A stretch of 25,275 bases of DNA from Anaerorhabdus sp036636695 (GCF_036636695.1 NZ_JAVWNW010000021.1), one strand, 5' to 3'. Counted from the first letter of the stretch, positions 1 to 9,128 are shown. Notes: generated by a model not told the origin, from the sequence alone. Translations and numbers: made by a program.

Positions 1-22
1 ACACGCTTAGCGTGTGGTTTTT
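1..22 (+). terminator. Possible terminator at window edge
   Basis: The inverted repeat ACACGC-TTA-GCGTGT is followed by GGTTTTTA on the plus strand, the layout of a rho-independent terminator for a gene entering from the left. The stem may extend beyond the window, so its full form cannot be judged. Confidence 0.4.
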
Positions 23-48
23 ATGTTCGACTTTGTCTCACATAATAA

Positions 49-77
49 AAAAACTTCAATTATAAATTGAAGTTTTT
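49..77 (-). terminator. Terminator after kdpC (bidirectional shape)
   Basis: A perfect 12-bp stem, AAAAACTTCAAT with ATTGAAGTTTTT, encloses a 5-nt loop. It starts at the kdpC stop codon and has a T-run on both strands, so it can end the kdp pump transcript and also stop rightward transcription. Confidence 0.8.
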
Positions 78-738
78 ATTCGCTTATAATCCCCATTGCT
101 TGGGCAATATCTAAGTTTACTTTTACTACATTAGTAACTTCTTCTCCAAGTACACCAAACAATTTACCTGTTGTATTTTTATCAACAATTTGTTGAAGTT
201 GTTCTTGTGTTAATCCAGATGCTTTCGCAATCGCTGGAATTTGTACTTTTGCAGAAGCTGGAGAAATGTGTGGATCTAATCCTGACCCTGAAGCAGTCAA
301 CAAATCTGTTGGTATATCTTCTATACGAATGCTTGGATTAGCATCCAAAAATTCTTGAATATCTTTCTCAACTCGTTCTGCTAATGCTGGGTTTGTTGCA
401 CTATAGTTATTTGACCCTGATGCAAGTCCTGCAAATTCTGTTCCATCATTGTATACTTCATTTCCATTTTCATCAATTGTATACGTGTTATATTGATAAG
501 CCGAAGGTCTACATTTCATGAAATACTCTTTTGTAAAATCTTGACCAACAAACTCTGCCCCAATTATTTCACCGTTAACTTCGATGGTACTACCATTGGC
601 TTGGTGTGGAAATAATATCGCAGATATACCACTCAATACAAGTGGAAATAGTAATCCACATATTACAAGCAAGGACACTGATACCATAAGTGCTTGTCGT
701 AATCCTTTTATCATTTTTCCTTTTGATTTATTCATCAT
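76..738 (-). CDS. kdpC: K+-transporting ATPase subunit C (KdpC)
   Basis: KdpC is the single-span accessory subunit of the KdpFABC potassium pump. It holds the KdpA channel and KdpB ATPase together and raises ATP affinity. The 220-residue product has one N-terminal membrane helix (about residues 15-40) after a short basic cytoplasmic end. A long extracytoplasmic domain follows, with family motifs around FMKCRPSAYQYNT and ASGSGLDPHISPASA. The chosen ATG has AGGAGG six bases upstream, and the gene follows kdpB by 10 bp. It is slightly longer than the usual ~190 residues. It is the last gene of the pump operon, before a strong hairpin terminator. Assignment is secure from sequence and synteny. 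Confidence 0.96.
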   Translation of the reverse strand: MMNKSKGKMIKGLRQALMVSVSLLVICGLLFPLVLSGISAILFPHQANGSTIEVNGEIIGAEFVGQDFTKEYFMKCRPSAYQYNTYTIDENGNEVYNDGTEFAGLASGSNNYSATNPALAERVEKDIQEFLDANPSIRIEDIPTDLLTASGSGLDPHISPASAKVQIPAIAKASGLTQEQLQQIVDKNTTGKLFGVLGEEVTNVVKVNLDIAQAMGIISE

Positions 739-748
739 CTAAAGCCTC

Positions 749-2800
749 CTATAGTCCTAACATTGTTAATAATGGATAAATTATCATATCAATAATTTTA
801 ATAGCAATGAATGGTGTGATAACTCCACCTAAGCCATAAATCAACATATTCTTCGCAAGCATTTTTCCTGATGACATTGGACGATATTTAACCCCACGCA
901 TAGCTAAGGGAATCAAACACGGAATAATAATAGCGTTGAATATAAGTGCTGATAATATTGCACTAGATGGACTTGATAAATGCATAATATTTAATACACC
1001 GAGTTCTGGAATCGCAAGCATAAACATTGCAGGTATGATTGCAAAGTATTTCGCAATATCATTCGCAATAGAGAATGTTGTTAAACTTCCACGAGTGATT
1101 AATAATTGTTTACCTATTTCTACAACTTCAAGAATCTTTGTTGGGTCCGAATCCAAGTCAACCATATTTGCTGCTTCTTTAGCAGCAGTAGTTCCTGAAT
1201 TCATCGCAAGTCCAACATTTGCTTGTGCTAGTGCTGGCGCATCATTTGTACCATCACCCGTCATCGCAACTATTTTTCCTTCAGCTTGTTCTTTTTTAAT
1301 AACATCTATTTTATCTTCAGGTTTACATTCTGCAATGAAACCATCAACTCCTGCTTCTTTCGCAATTGTTGCAGCTGTTAATGGGTTATCCCCTGTACAC
1401 ATAATTGTTTTGATTCCGATTGCACGCAAGCGTTCAAATCTTTCTGTCATACCTGGTTTAACTGTATCTTTTAAATAAATTACACCTAATATTTTATTGT
1501 TTTCACAAACTGTCAAAGGTGTTCCACCTAGAGAAGCAATTTTATCCACTTGTGCTCGTAAGTCTGTTGGAATTATTCCATCTTCCGCAAGAACATATTT
1601 TTCAATTGCATCCGATGCCCCTTTTCTTATTTTTGTTCCATCAGGTAAATCCACACCACTCATTCTTGTTTGAGCAGTAAATTGAATAAATTCTGATCCT
1701 GTTGTTTCTTCACTATTGTCACCCATTGAACGAGCTAAACTCAATGTTGATTTTCCTTCAGGAGTTTCATCTTGCAAACTCGTTAAAGCTGCACAACGAA
1801 TTAAATCTTTTTTATCTGCATCACCCACTGTTAAGAAGTCAGCTGCTAGACGGTTTCCAAATGTAATTGTTCCTGTCTTATCAAGAATCATTGTATCCAC
1901 ATCACCACATGCTTCAACTGCTTTACCAGACATTGCGATAACATTGAAACGTGTTACACGATCCATACCCGCAATACCAATAGCTGATAATAATCCTCCA
2001 ATTGTTGTTGGGATTAGACAAACGGCTAAAGCAATTAGTGTTGATGTTTGTAATTGTACCCCTGAGTATAGCCCTAAAGGATATAAAGTGATAATTACAA
2101 TCAAGAAGATAATTGTAAGTGAAACAAGCAATGTATTTAACGCAATTTCATTTGGTGTCTTTTTACGAGAAGCACCTTCAACTAATGCAATCATACGATC
2201 GAGAAAGCTATTTCCTGGATCTGAAGTAACACATATTTTTAGACAATCCGATACAACTGTTGTCCCACCAGTAACTGAACAGAAGTCACCTCCTGATTCA
2301 CGTACTACGGGTGCTGATTCACCTGTGATTGCAGATTCATCTACTGTTGCAATACCTTCAATAACTTCTCCATCACTTGGAATAATTTCACCCATTGAAA
2401 CTAATACAATATCACCTTTACGTAAATCACTAGATGATACTATTTTTTCTGTTCCATTTGGTAATAGTAAATGTGCTTGTGTATCTTTTTGTGTCTTCTT
2501 TAGACTTGCAGCCTGTGCTTTTCCACGGCCTTCCGCAACTGATTCTGCAAAGTTTGCGAATAATAAAGTAATAAATAAAACAAATGACACAATAATGTTA
2601 TATGCTCTTAAATTACTTCCTATATCCCCAAATAAATCAGGTACAAAAGATAATACAAGTGTAATTACAAAGCCAACTTCAACAACGAACATAACTGGAT
2701 TCTTTATCATATATCGTGGATCTAACTTCACAAATGATCCAACTACTGATTGTTTTAGAATATCTGAAGTAATTAACTTTTGTTTATTCTTTTTGTTCAT
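749..2800 (-). CDS. kdpB: K+-transporting P-type ATPase subunit B (KdpB)
   Basis: KdpB is the catalytic P-type ATPase subunit. It hydrolyses ATP to drive K+ uptake through KdpA. The ATG at 2800 gives 683 residues. With it, the phosphorylated Asp of DKTGT falls at about residue 307 and the Ser of TGES at about 162. These are the E. coli numbers, which supports this start over a TTG 45 bases upstream inside kdpA. The hinge motif GDGTNDAPALAQANVGLAM and several membrane helices are present. Ser162 is the residue whose phosphorylation inhibits the E. coli pump at high K+. Its conservation here suggests, but does not show, the same control. The gene starts 16 bp after kdpA. Confidence 0.97.
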   Translation of the reverse strand: MNKKNKQKLITSDILKQSVVGSFVKLDPRYMIKNPVMFVVEVGFVITLVLSFVPDLFGDIGSNLRAYNIIVSFVLFITLLFANFAESVAEGRGKAQAASLKKTQKDTQAHLLLPNGTEKIVSSSDLRKGDIVLVSMGEIIPSDGEVIEGIATVDESAITGESAPVVRESGGDFCSVTGGTTVVSDCLKICVTSDPGNSFLDRMIALVEGASRKKTPNEIALNTLLVSLTIIFLIVIITLYPLGLYSGVQLQTSTLIALAVCLIPTTIGGLLSAIGIAGMDRVTRFNVIAMSGKAVEACGDVDTMILDKTGTITFGNRLAADFLTVGDADKKDLIRCAALTSLQDETPEGKSTLSLARSMGDNSEETTGSEFIQFTAQTRMSGVDLPDGTKIRKGASDAIEKYVLAEDGIIPTDLRAQVDKIASLGGTPLTVCENNKILGVIYLKDTVKPGMTERFERLRAIGIKTIMCTGDNPLTAATIAKEAGVDGFIAECKPEDKIDVIKKEQAEGKIVAMTGDGTNDAPALAQANVGLAMNSGTTAAKEAANMVDLDSDPTKILEVVEIGKQLLITRGSLTTFSIANDIAKYFAIIPAMFMLAIPELGVLNIMHLSSPSSAILSALIFNAIIIPCLIPLAMRGVKYRPMSSGKMLAKNMLIYGLGGVITPFIAIKIIDMIIYPLLTMLGL

Positions 2801-2816
2801 ATATATATTCGTCTCC

Positions 2817-4538
2817 CTATCCCCAAAGTGCGAAATGTTCCGCAATTGGTCCTAATGCAAGCGATGGAAAGAAAGTCAACGCCGCAAAGATATAAACAAC
2901 TACAACTAATATAATTGCGAATGAAACTGTATTTGTACGAAGACTTCCAGCTGTTTGATTCACAAAATTCTTACGCATCAATGATCCCGCAATCGCAAGT
3001 TGTAACATAATTGATAAATAACGTCCAAAGAACATAACTAATCCTGTTGATATATTCCAGAACAATGTATTATCTGCAAGTCCTTCAAAGCCAGAACCGT
3101 TATTCGCAGCTGATGAAGCAAACTCATACAAGACTTGACTTAAACCATGAAATCCAGGATTTGTTATTCCTGCTAGTCCACTTTGGAGTGATACTGCAAG
3201 AGCTGAGAACCCCAATATTAATAACGGATGAATAATAATTGTTAGCGCAACTAATTTCATTTCGCGCCCTTCAATTTTCTTACCTAAATATTCTGGAGTA
3301 CGACCAATCATTAGTCCACAAATAAAGACCGCAAGAATGACGTACATAATCATATTCATAAGACCAACACCTTTACCACCAAAGACAACATTCAACATCA
3401 TATGAAGCATTGGTACCATACCTCCAAGAGGAGTTAATGTATCATGCATGTTGTTGACTGTTCCAGTTGTAAATGACGTTGTCGTAGTCGTGAACAGAGC
3501 CGATTGTGCAATTCCAAATCGCACTTCTTTTCCTTCCATACTACCCATCACTTGACTCAAACCAAGATTTCCAAGAATTGGATTACCTTGACTTTCTGCC
3601 CAAAAACAAACACCTAAACCAATTAAGAATAATATACTCATCGCCATGAAAACCGTAAATCCTTCACGGCCGAAGAACTTATCAATAAATCCTTCTTTTT
3701 TACCTTCTCTATTTACCGCAACCATTTTGCCAAACATGATGACACATGCTCCTGGAAGAAGCATCATTGACCATAATTCAATCAAGTTAGTAAGTATAGT
3801 TGGATTTTCCAATGGAGTAGATGAATTGGCACCTAGGAATCCTCCACCATTTGTTCCTAAATGCTTGATAATTTCCACTGCGGCGATAGGTCCTGTCGCA
3901 ATGACTTGATATGTTCCTTCAAGTGTTTGTGCAATTATGTTTCCACTAAAATTTTGTGGTACACCTTGCCAAACAAGAAGTAATCCTCCAATTAATGAAA
4001 ATGGGATTAAGATTCGTGTTGTGATACGAACTAAATCAACAAAGAAGTTCCCCATATCATCTTTTGTTTTCCCTGCAAGTCCACGAATAAATGCGATACA
4101 TGCCGCATATCCACTAGAAGCTGAGACAAACATCATGAATGTGATAACTAACATTTGTGACAAATAACTCAATCCGGTTTCACCAGAATAGTGTTGTAGA
4201 TTAGTATTTGTCATGAAACTAATAATTGTATTGAATGCTAAATCCGGATTCATATTTGAAATACCATTCGGATTAAATAAAGGAATACTTTGAATTCTTA
4301 AGATGAGATACCCTATTAAAATCATAACAGCATTAGTTACAATCAAGGCTACCGCGTATTGTTTCCAATTCATTCCATCTGCTGGATTAATTCCACTTAT
4401 CTTATAAATGAAATTATCTATTCTATTAAATACTGGATCAGCAAATGTGCGCTTTCCTGCAGCAATGTGATACATATAACGACCTGTTGGTATGACGATA
4501 ATTAGAAATACGATTAACGTCAAAGCGATTTGAAGCAT
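2817..4538 (-). CDS. kdpA: K+-transporting ATPase subunit A (KdpA)
   Basis: KdpA is the K+-selective channel-like subunit, related to the Trk/Ktr superfamily. The 573-residue product is almost wholly membrane-embedded with about ten helices. It carries the family signatures GINPADGMNWKQYA, GTNGGGFLGANSSTPLENP, TTGTVNNMHDTLTPLGG and AANNGSGFEGLADN, which correspond to the four selectivity-filter loops. Its length is close to the E. coli protein (557). The ATG has an AGGAGG site about seven bases upstream, and the gene follows kdpF by 23 bp. No damage is seen. It is the first large gene of the pump operon. Confidence 0.97.
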   Translation of the reverse strand: MLQIALTLIVFLIIVIPTGRYMYHIAAGKRTFADPVFNRIDNFIYKISGINPADGMNWKQYAVALIVTNAVMILIGYLILRIQSIPLFNPNGISNMNPDLAFNTIISFMTNTNLQHYSGETGLSYLSQMLVITFMMFVSASSGYAACIAFIRGLAGKTKDDMGNFFVDLVRITTRILIPFSLIGGLLLVWQGVPQNFSGNIIAQTLEGTYQVIATGPIAAVEIIKHLGTNGGGFLGANSSTPLENPTILTNLIELWSMMLLPGACVIMFGKMVAVNREGKKEGFIDKFFGREGFTVFMAMSILFLIGLGVCFWAESQGNPILGNLGLSQVMGSMEGKEVRFGIAQSALFTTTTTSFTTGTVNNMHDTLTPLGGMVPMLHMMLNVVFGGKGVGLMNMIMYVILAVFICGLMIGRTPEYLGKKIEGREMKLVALTIIIHPLLILGFSALAVSLQSGLAGITNPGFHGLSQVLYEFASSAANNGSGFEGLADNTLFWNISTGLVMFFGRYLSIMLQLAIAGSLMRKNFVNQTAGSLRTNTVSFAIILVVVVYIFAALTFFPSLALGPIAEHFALWG

Positions 4539-4561
4539 TGTGTTTTCCTCCTATATATTGA

Positions 4562-4642
4562 TTAAAACTTCTCTGGATTTACTAGTGCATACACTAAATA
4601 CAAACAAAGACATACTGCAATTAAAGCTAATAAAATAATCAT
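4562..4642 (-). CDS. kdpF: K+-transporting ATPase subunit F (KdpF)
   Basis: This 26-residue, one-helix peptide reads MIILLALIAVCLCLYLVYAL and then ends VNPEKF. The hydrophobic segment ending in Pro-Glu-Lys-Phe is the hallmark of KdpF, the small stabilising subunit of the pump. GGGAGGAAGAA stands directly before the ATG, overlapping the stop of the preceding 33-residue peptide. The peptide is encoded immediately before kdpA, the normal place for kdpF. Automated pipelines often miss genes this short. Length, sequence, start signal and order all agree, so the call is firm. Confidence 0.93.
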   Translation of the reverse strand: MIILLALIAVCLCLYLVYALVNPEKF

Positions 4643-4653
4643 TTCTTCCTCCC

Positions 4654-4755
4654 TTAGTCGTTACGGTTCATTTGTTTCTTTAACCACTTAATTAACAAGT
4701 AAATAAGTCCAAAGCAGATAGCTAATATTAGCAAAACTAGAATATCGATACCCAC
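4654..4755 (-). CDS. 33-residue membrane peptide leading the kdp operon
   Basis: A GTG-started frame of 33 codons lies between the proposed KdpE box and kdpF. The peptide begins MGIDILVLLILAICFGLIYL and ends in a basic tail, LIKWLKKQMNRND, so it is a single helix with a probably cytoplasmic C-terminus. AAAGG stands about seven bases before the GTG, and an in-frame TGA directly upstream fixes the start region. Its stop is 11 bp before kdpF and overlaps the kdpF ribosome binding site, so the two are probably translationally coupled. I do not recognise the family. It could be a second KdpF-like subunit, a regulator of the pump, or a leader peptide. Being the first gene of a K+-stress operon suggests a role with the pump. 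Confidence 0.62.
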   Translation of the reverse strand: MGIDILVLLILAICFGLIYLLIKWLKKQMNRND

Positions 4756-4831
4756 TCACCACCCTTTCTTTGGATAATATATTAATAATAGATTATGACT
4801 CATAAACGTAGAGTAAGTATTCTTGAAACCG

Positions 4832-4852
4832 TATTAAGATTTCATAAAGATT
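4832..4852 (-). promoter_or_regulatory. Candidate KdpE operator A, kdpFABC promoter
   Basis: On the plus strand this reads TATTAAGATT then TCATAAAGATT. On the minus strand it is AATCTTTATGA followed by AATCTTAATAC, two 11-bp direct half-sites of the kind OmpR/KdpE-family regulators bind. It matches operator B at 16 of 21 positions. A TACTCT -10-like element lies 26 bases after the start of the proximal half-site, the same distance as TATAGA at operator B. The site lies about 77 bp upstream of the first gene of the pump operon. The KdpE assignment is inference from repeat form and gene context. Confidence 0.6.
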
Positions 4853-4962
4853 ACCTAATATTAAGCATATAACTAAAGTCTTACGTACGTTATTTTACTA
4901 TCTACAATTTTTCTTAATTTGCTTCATCTGTGTTTTCGCAAACTTATATCATTAAAGAGTGA

Positions 4963-4968
4963 TACAAT
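4963..4968 (+). promoter_or_regulatory. Extended -10 element of the GNAT gene
   Basis: TACAAT preceded by TGA forms an extended -10 (TGnTACAAT) about 45 bp before the acetyltransferase start. No good -35 is seen at the matching distance. Confidence 0.4.
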
Positions 4969-5012
4969 ACAACTATCAACATGCGTATTAGTAAAGTGAG
5001 GTACAAATTATA

Positions 5013-5603
5013 ATGGTTAATACTCCCACCCTAGAAACCCCAAGATTACGGTTAAGAAAATTTTCTGAAAATGACCTTGAAGCTTTACTAATGATATTTA
5101 GTGATTTTGAAACTAATATGTATTTGCCCTGGTTTCCCATATCGACTTTAGAGGAAGCTAGAGTGATTCTAAACACTCGATATCTAGAAACCTATATGTC
5201 ACAAGAAGGTTATAATTACGCTATCTGTTTAAAAACAGATGATATCCCCATTGGATATATTAATGTAAGTACAGATGAAAGCCATGATCTCGGCTACGGA
5301 CTACGTAAAAAATTCTGGCATAAAGGTATAGTAACAGAAGCTGGAAAAGCTATACTAGAACAGATAAAAAAAGATGGCATACCCTATATTACGGCTACCC
5401 ACGATGTAAAGAATCTTCGTAGTGGAGAAGTCATGAAACATTTAGGTATGCATTATCAATATTCCTATGAAGAGTTATGGAAACCCAAAAATATCCTTGT
5501 AACCTTTCGTATGTATCAATTAAACTTTGATTCACAGGATACAAGGGTATATAGAACATACTGGAACAAATACGCTCTCCATTTTATAGAAACTGATATT
5601 TAG
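5013..5603 (+). CDS. GNAT family N-acetyltransferase
   Basis: This 196-residue protein begins TPRLRLRKFSENDLEALLMI, the typical opening of RimJ/RimL-type GNAT acetyltransferases. These move acetyl from acetyl-CoA to an amine, either an N-terminus or a small molecule. The acetyl-CoA loop is seen as LGYGLRKKFWHKGIVTEAGK (about residues 88-107), and VKNLRSGEVMKHLGM matches the usual 'N..S..v..KlGF' motif. The substrate cannot be told. A GTGAGGT site precedes the ATG by about ten bases. The gene is transcribed on its own, diverging from the kdp pump operon and converging on kdpE. Nothing in the sequence links it to K+ transport. Confidence 0.88.
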   Translation: MVNTPTLETPRLRLRKFSENDLEALLMIFSDFETNMYLPWFPISTLEEARVILNTRYLETYMSQEGYNYAICLKTDDIPIGYINVSTDESHDLGYGLRKKFWHKGIVTEAGKAILEQIKKDGIPYITATHDVKNLRSGEVMKHLGMHYQYSYEELWKPKNILVTFRMYQLNFDSQDTRVYRTYWNKYALHFIETDI

Positions 5604-5612
5604 CTCCTAAAT

Positions 5613-5647
5613 AAAAAAAACAAAACGATATTTTCGCTTTGTTTTTT
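5613..5647. terminator. Bidirectional terminator between GNAT gene and kdpE
   Basis: An A-rich arm (AAAAAACAAAACG) pairs with a T-rich arm (CGCTTTGTTTTTT) across a short AT loop. It serves as a terminator for both converging genes. Confidence 0.75.
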
Positions 5648-5661
5648 GTTTTTCCATTAGA

Positions 5662-6360
5662 CTACAGTTTAGTCATACGATAACCAACTCCAACATGAGT
5701 TTGAATCATTGGTTGTTCTGACTCTTTTTTATTTATTTTCTTTCGCAATGTAGCCATGAATACGCGTAGTGAAGCAACATCACTTTCCCATGAACTGCCC
5801 CAAATTTCTTTTGTAATAAATGAATGAGTTAGAACTTTTCCCACATTCTTTGATAATAAACAAAGCAGTTTATATTCAATCGGCGTTAAATGCACCTCTT
5901 CATTATTTAAATATGCACAACCCGCAGCATAATCAATACGTAAATCCCCATTGGTAAAGATAGCTTGTTCAACACCTAACCCAGATTGATTAGCAACCAA
6001 TCGACGAATCGTTACCCTTAAACGTGCAAGCAATTCCTCTACTGAAAATGGTTTAGTCAAATAATCATCTGCTCCAACATCTAACGCATCAATCTTATCA
6101 CTATCTTCAGAACGAGCACTCAAGACAATAATTGGAACATTGGACCATGATCTTATCTTCTTGATAACTTCTATCCCATCCATATCTGGTAATCCCAAAT
6201 CCAATAAAACAATATCAGGATTATAGGTAGATGCTTCCAAAATTGCGGTTTGTCCATTTGGTGCAACATGGTAACGATACTCATGTGTCTCTAGTGTTGT
6301 ACTTATTAGATTACGAATTGCCGAATCATCTTCAACAACTAAAATTAATGGTTTAATCAT
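5662..6360 (-). CDS. kdpE: Response regulator KdpE
   Basis: KdpE is the OmpR-family response regulator that activates the kdp pump operon when phosphorylated by KdpD. The 232-residue protein has a receiver domain (acidic pair at 11-12, phospho-acceptor Asp54 in LLDLGLPDMDG, Lys103 in TKPF). A C-terminal winged-helix DNA-binding domain (about 130-230) contains LTPIEYKLLCLLSKNVGKVL and the closing GVGYRM. Its start overlaps the end of kdpD by 8 bp, so the two are co-translated. Its likely targets are the three 21-bp direct-repeat boxes at 4832, 9251 and 9513. Confidence 0.95.
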   Translation of the reverse strand: MIKPLILVVEDDSAIRNLISTTLETHEYRYHVAPNGQTAILEASTYNPDIVLLDLGLPDMDGIEVIKKIRSWSNVPIIVLSARSEDSDKIDALDVGADDYLTKPFSVEELLARLRVTIRRLVANQSGLGVEQAIFTNGDLRIDYAAGCAYLNNEEVHLTPIEYKLLCLLSKNVGKVLTHSFITKEIWGSSWESDVASLRVFMATLRKKINKKESEQPMIQTHVGVGYRMTKL

Positions 6361-9049
6361 GTAGCTCTACCTCCTCAATCGGTAATGTGAATCTGAATGT
6401 TGATCCTGTCGGTTTATTATCTTTTACTGTGATTTCACCACCATGTACATTGATAATTGATTTACACAAAGCTAAGCCTAAACCTAAACTGCGATGGCTA
6501 TCCGCAACTTTAGTGACAGTTGTATAGAAACGATCAAATATTCTCGGCTTATCTTCATCTTTAATTCCTGGTCCATTATCTGAAACTTCTACTACTACAA
6601 ATTTATCTTGTTTATAACTAGTTATACTTATTACTGAACCTTCTGGTGTATATTTTATCGCATTATCAACTAAATTAATAATAACTTGCACGATTAATTT
6701 CGCATCCATCATAGCTAAAATGAATTGATCATTCTCATGAACTATAATTTCATGTTCGCTCTTATGATGATTGATATGTCGTAATGCTTCATCAATCACT
6801 TCGTCAATCAGCTCAGCAGTAATCTTCAAATGAAGTGTTCCATCCTCAAGTTTTGTGACAGCCAAAAGATTTTCTACCAAATTGATTAACCAAATTGAAT
6901 CTTCATAAATATCCGTATACAATTGTCTTCGTTTTTCGACACTTAATTTTTCTTCACTCGCAAGCAATACTCCCGCATTACCTGATATTGATGTGAGTGG
7001 TGTTCTTAAATCATGAGATATTGAACGTAATAAGTTTGCACGTAATTGTTCGTTTTTCGCTAAGATTGCAGTCTGTTCTTTTTCTTCCGCAACTTTTTGA
7101 TTTTCTAATGCCAATGCACATTCACCTGCAATTGATAGAATAATATTATTTTCAAAAGCATCTGGAATTTCATTGCCCTTCATTCTTATTCCTAACACAC
7201 CATATACATTTTGTTTGACACGAATTGCTAGATAATGACACTTCGCATTCGATAATGTATTGGTTGCAGCACCTGAATGCTTGTTGTTTTTATATGACCA
7301 CATTGCAACAGCTCGTTCATTTTCAGTTAAACATGAATCGTCTTTATCATATTCTGAAGCATAAAATATTTTTGGGTCGGCAAGTGTTTCACCATCTGCT
7401 AGATAAACAATTATATCTTTTCCTAACAATTTTATTAATTGATTCGCAAAGACCGCAATAATTCCATCCTTGTCTTTTTCCATTTGTAATAATTGATTAG
7501 TATCTAAAAGTATTTTTGTGCGAAATGCAACTTGTGCCGACTTCTTTGCATTCTTCTTTATTTTTACTGCCAATGTTCCTGTAATAAATGCCGCAATAAA
7601 CATAATCAAGAATGTTACAGGATATCCTGAATCATAGGCATTTAATGTATACCGTGGATCTGTGAAAAAGAAATTAAATATCAATACACTCACAATCGAA
7701 GATACTAAACTATATATTCTTTGTGTTGTTACAATTGCGATAACTAAGACCGCTAAAATATAAATTGTTATGATGTTTGCTTCACTAAATCTTAACTCAT
7801 AAAAGAAAAAACCAATAATTGTTGTAAGTGCAAGAATACCAATACTTTTAATAAAATCTTTCCACAAGAAATCTACTGGTTCAAATTTCATTTTGCGTTG
7901 TTGATAGGGTACAACTTCTTTATCTGGGATAACATAGATATCGAGGTTTGGTGAATACGTTGATAGCTTTTCAATTAATGATGGTTTACTGAAGAAGAAT
8001 CTTCGCTTAGCACTATTTCTTCCAATTACAATTTTGGATACACCTGATAAGCGTGAAAATTCAACAATTTGCATTGCGATATCATCGCCATAACCAATTT
8101 CAAGAGTCGCTCCTAATTGTTGAGCTAATCGCATATTCGTTCTTAAACGATTTCTATTTTCATCACTCATTGAAGAAAAATCGGGTGTCTCGACAAATAA
8201 TGCTGTTAGTCTTCCTTTAAATGCACTTGCCATTCTTGCCGCTGTTCGAATGATTTTAGAGTTTGTTGGCGAAGAAGATAAGCACACAAGAATATGTTCT
8301 TCTGTAAAGTAATCATTTCTACTTTTTGAACGGGCATCCTCTACTCTTTTATTAACACGATCTGCACATCGTCGTAAGGCAATTTCTCTTAAAGCTATTA
8401 AATTTTCGATATTAAAAAAATTAGTTAATGCTCGCTGTGCTTGTTCATTACGATATATTTTACCTTCATTAAGACGAGTTAATAATTCTTGTGGTTCGAT
8501 ATCAACTAAACCTACTTGATCTGCACCATCAAAAACACTATCTGGTATTCTTTCTCTTACTAAGACTCCCGTGATTGATGCGACTACATCATTTAGACTT
8601 TCAATGTGTTGGACATTAATTGTCGTATACACATCAATCCCCATATTTATTAATTCTTCAACATCTTGATATCGTTTATCATGGCGACTTCCTGCAACAT
8701 TTGTATGTGCTAGTTCATCTACAAGCACAAGCTCAGGACTCCGTCTAATTGTTGCATCAAGATCAAATTCATGTAATTTTATATTATTATAGACTATTTC
8801 TTTGGATGGAATCATTTCCAATCCTTCTAATAATGCAGTTGTTTGAGGACGAGCATGAGGCTCAACATAGCCACACACAACATCTACACCACGCCTTTTT
8901 GCTTCATGGGCGGCCATCAACATTGAATACGTTTTACCGACTCCAGCAGCATAACCAAAAAATATTTTTAAGTTCCCTTTTTTCTTTTCATCGCTATTAC
9001 TTCGTATCATACGGAGTAAGTCTTCTGGGTTTGCTCTATCAGTAACCAC
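6353..9049 (-). CDS. kdpD: Osmosensitive K+ channel sensor histidine kinase KdpD
   Basis: KdpD senses K+ limitation and phosphorylates KdpE. The ~898-residue protein has the full domain order. First is the N-terminal KdpD domain with Walker A GYAAGVGKT (about residues 32-40) and LVDELAHTN. A Usp-like domain follows (about 245-365), then four close membrane helices (DUF4118, about 400-495) and a GAF-like region. Next come the HisKA motif SISHDLRTPL (His ~679), the N box NLVDNAIKYTPEG (~792), and DNGPGI and GLGLALCKSI of the ATPase domain. A GTG at 9049 has GAGGTGA five bases upstream and is preferred to the GTG at 9058. It overlaps kdpE. Usp domains of some Bacillota KdpD bind c-di-AMP. That is not shown here. 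Confidence 0.96.
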   Translation of the reverse strand: MVTDRANPEDLLRMIRSNSDEKKKGNLKIFFGYAAGVGKTYSMLMAAHEAKRRGVDVVCGYVEPHARPQTTALLEGLEMIPSKEIVYNNIKLHEFDLDATIRRSPELVLVDELAHTNVAGSRHDKRYQDVEELINMGIDVYTTINVQHIESLNDVVASITGVLVRERIPDSVFDGADQVGLVDIEPQELLTRLNEGKIYRNEQAQRALTNFFNIENLIALREIALRRCADRVNKRVEDARSKSRNDYFTEEHILVCLSSSPTNSKIIRTAARMASAFKGRLTALFVETPDFSSMSDENRNRLRTNMRLAQQLGATLEIGYGDDIAMQIVEFSRLSGVSKIVIGRNSAKRRFFFSKPSLIEKLSTYSPNLDIYVIPDKEVVPYQQRKMKFEPVDFLWKDFIKSIGILALTTIIGFFFYELRFSEANIITIYILAVLVIAIVTTQRIYSLVSSIVSVLIFNFFFTDPRYTLNAYDSGYPVTFLIMFIAAFITGTLAVKIKKNAKKSAQVAFRTKILLDTNQLLQMEKDKDGIIAVFANQLIKLLGKDIIVYLADGETLADPKIFYASEYDKDDSCLTENERAVAMWSYKNNKHSGAATNTLSNAKCHYLAIRVKQNVYGVLGIRMKGNEIPDAFENNIILSIAGECALALENQKVAEEKEQTAILAKNEQLRANLLRSISHDLRTPLTSISGNAGVLLASEEKLSVEKRRQLYTDIYEDSIWLINLVENLLAVTKLEDGTLHLKITAELIDEVIDEALRHINHHKSEHEIIVHENDQFILAMMDAKLIVQVIINLVDNAIKYTPEGSVISITSYKQDKFVVVEVSDNGPGIKDEDKPRIFDRFYTTVTKVADSHRSLGLGLALCKSIINVHGGEITVKDNKPTGSTFRFTLPIEEVELHD

Positions 9050-9102
9050 GAAATTCACCTCATGTCTTTGACTATAACTAATTTTACTATAACATTACTA
9101 AA

Positions 9103-9128
9103 GAAGTAAAAGAATCATCCTTTACTTC
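9103..9128 (-). terminator. Hairpin in the kdpD leader
   Basis: GAAGTAAA pairs perfectly with TTTACTTC across a 10-nt loop and is followed on the minus strand by TTTAG, 54 bp before kdpD. It may be a weak terminator of the upstream 55-residue gene or an attenuator of kdpDE. The short U-run makes either uncertain. Confidence 0.35.

Noticed and set aside
936..1478. 180-codon open frame on the plus strand
   Set aside because: It lies wholly antisense to the conserved kdpB catalytic domain, has low-complexity Ile/Ala/Ser composition and no ribosome site.
1716..2855. 379-codon open frame on the plus strand
   Set aside because: Antisense shadow of kdpB. The product is Ser/Thr/Pro/Ile-rich without any recognisable motif, and kdpB on the other strand is certain.
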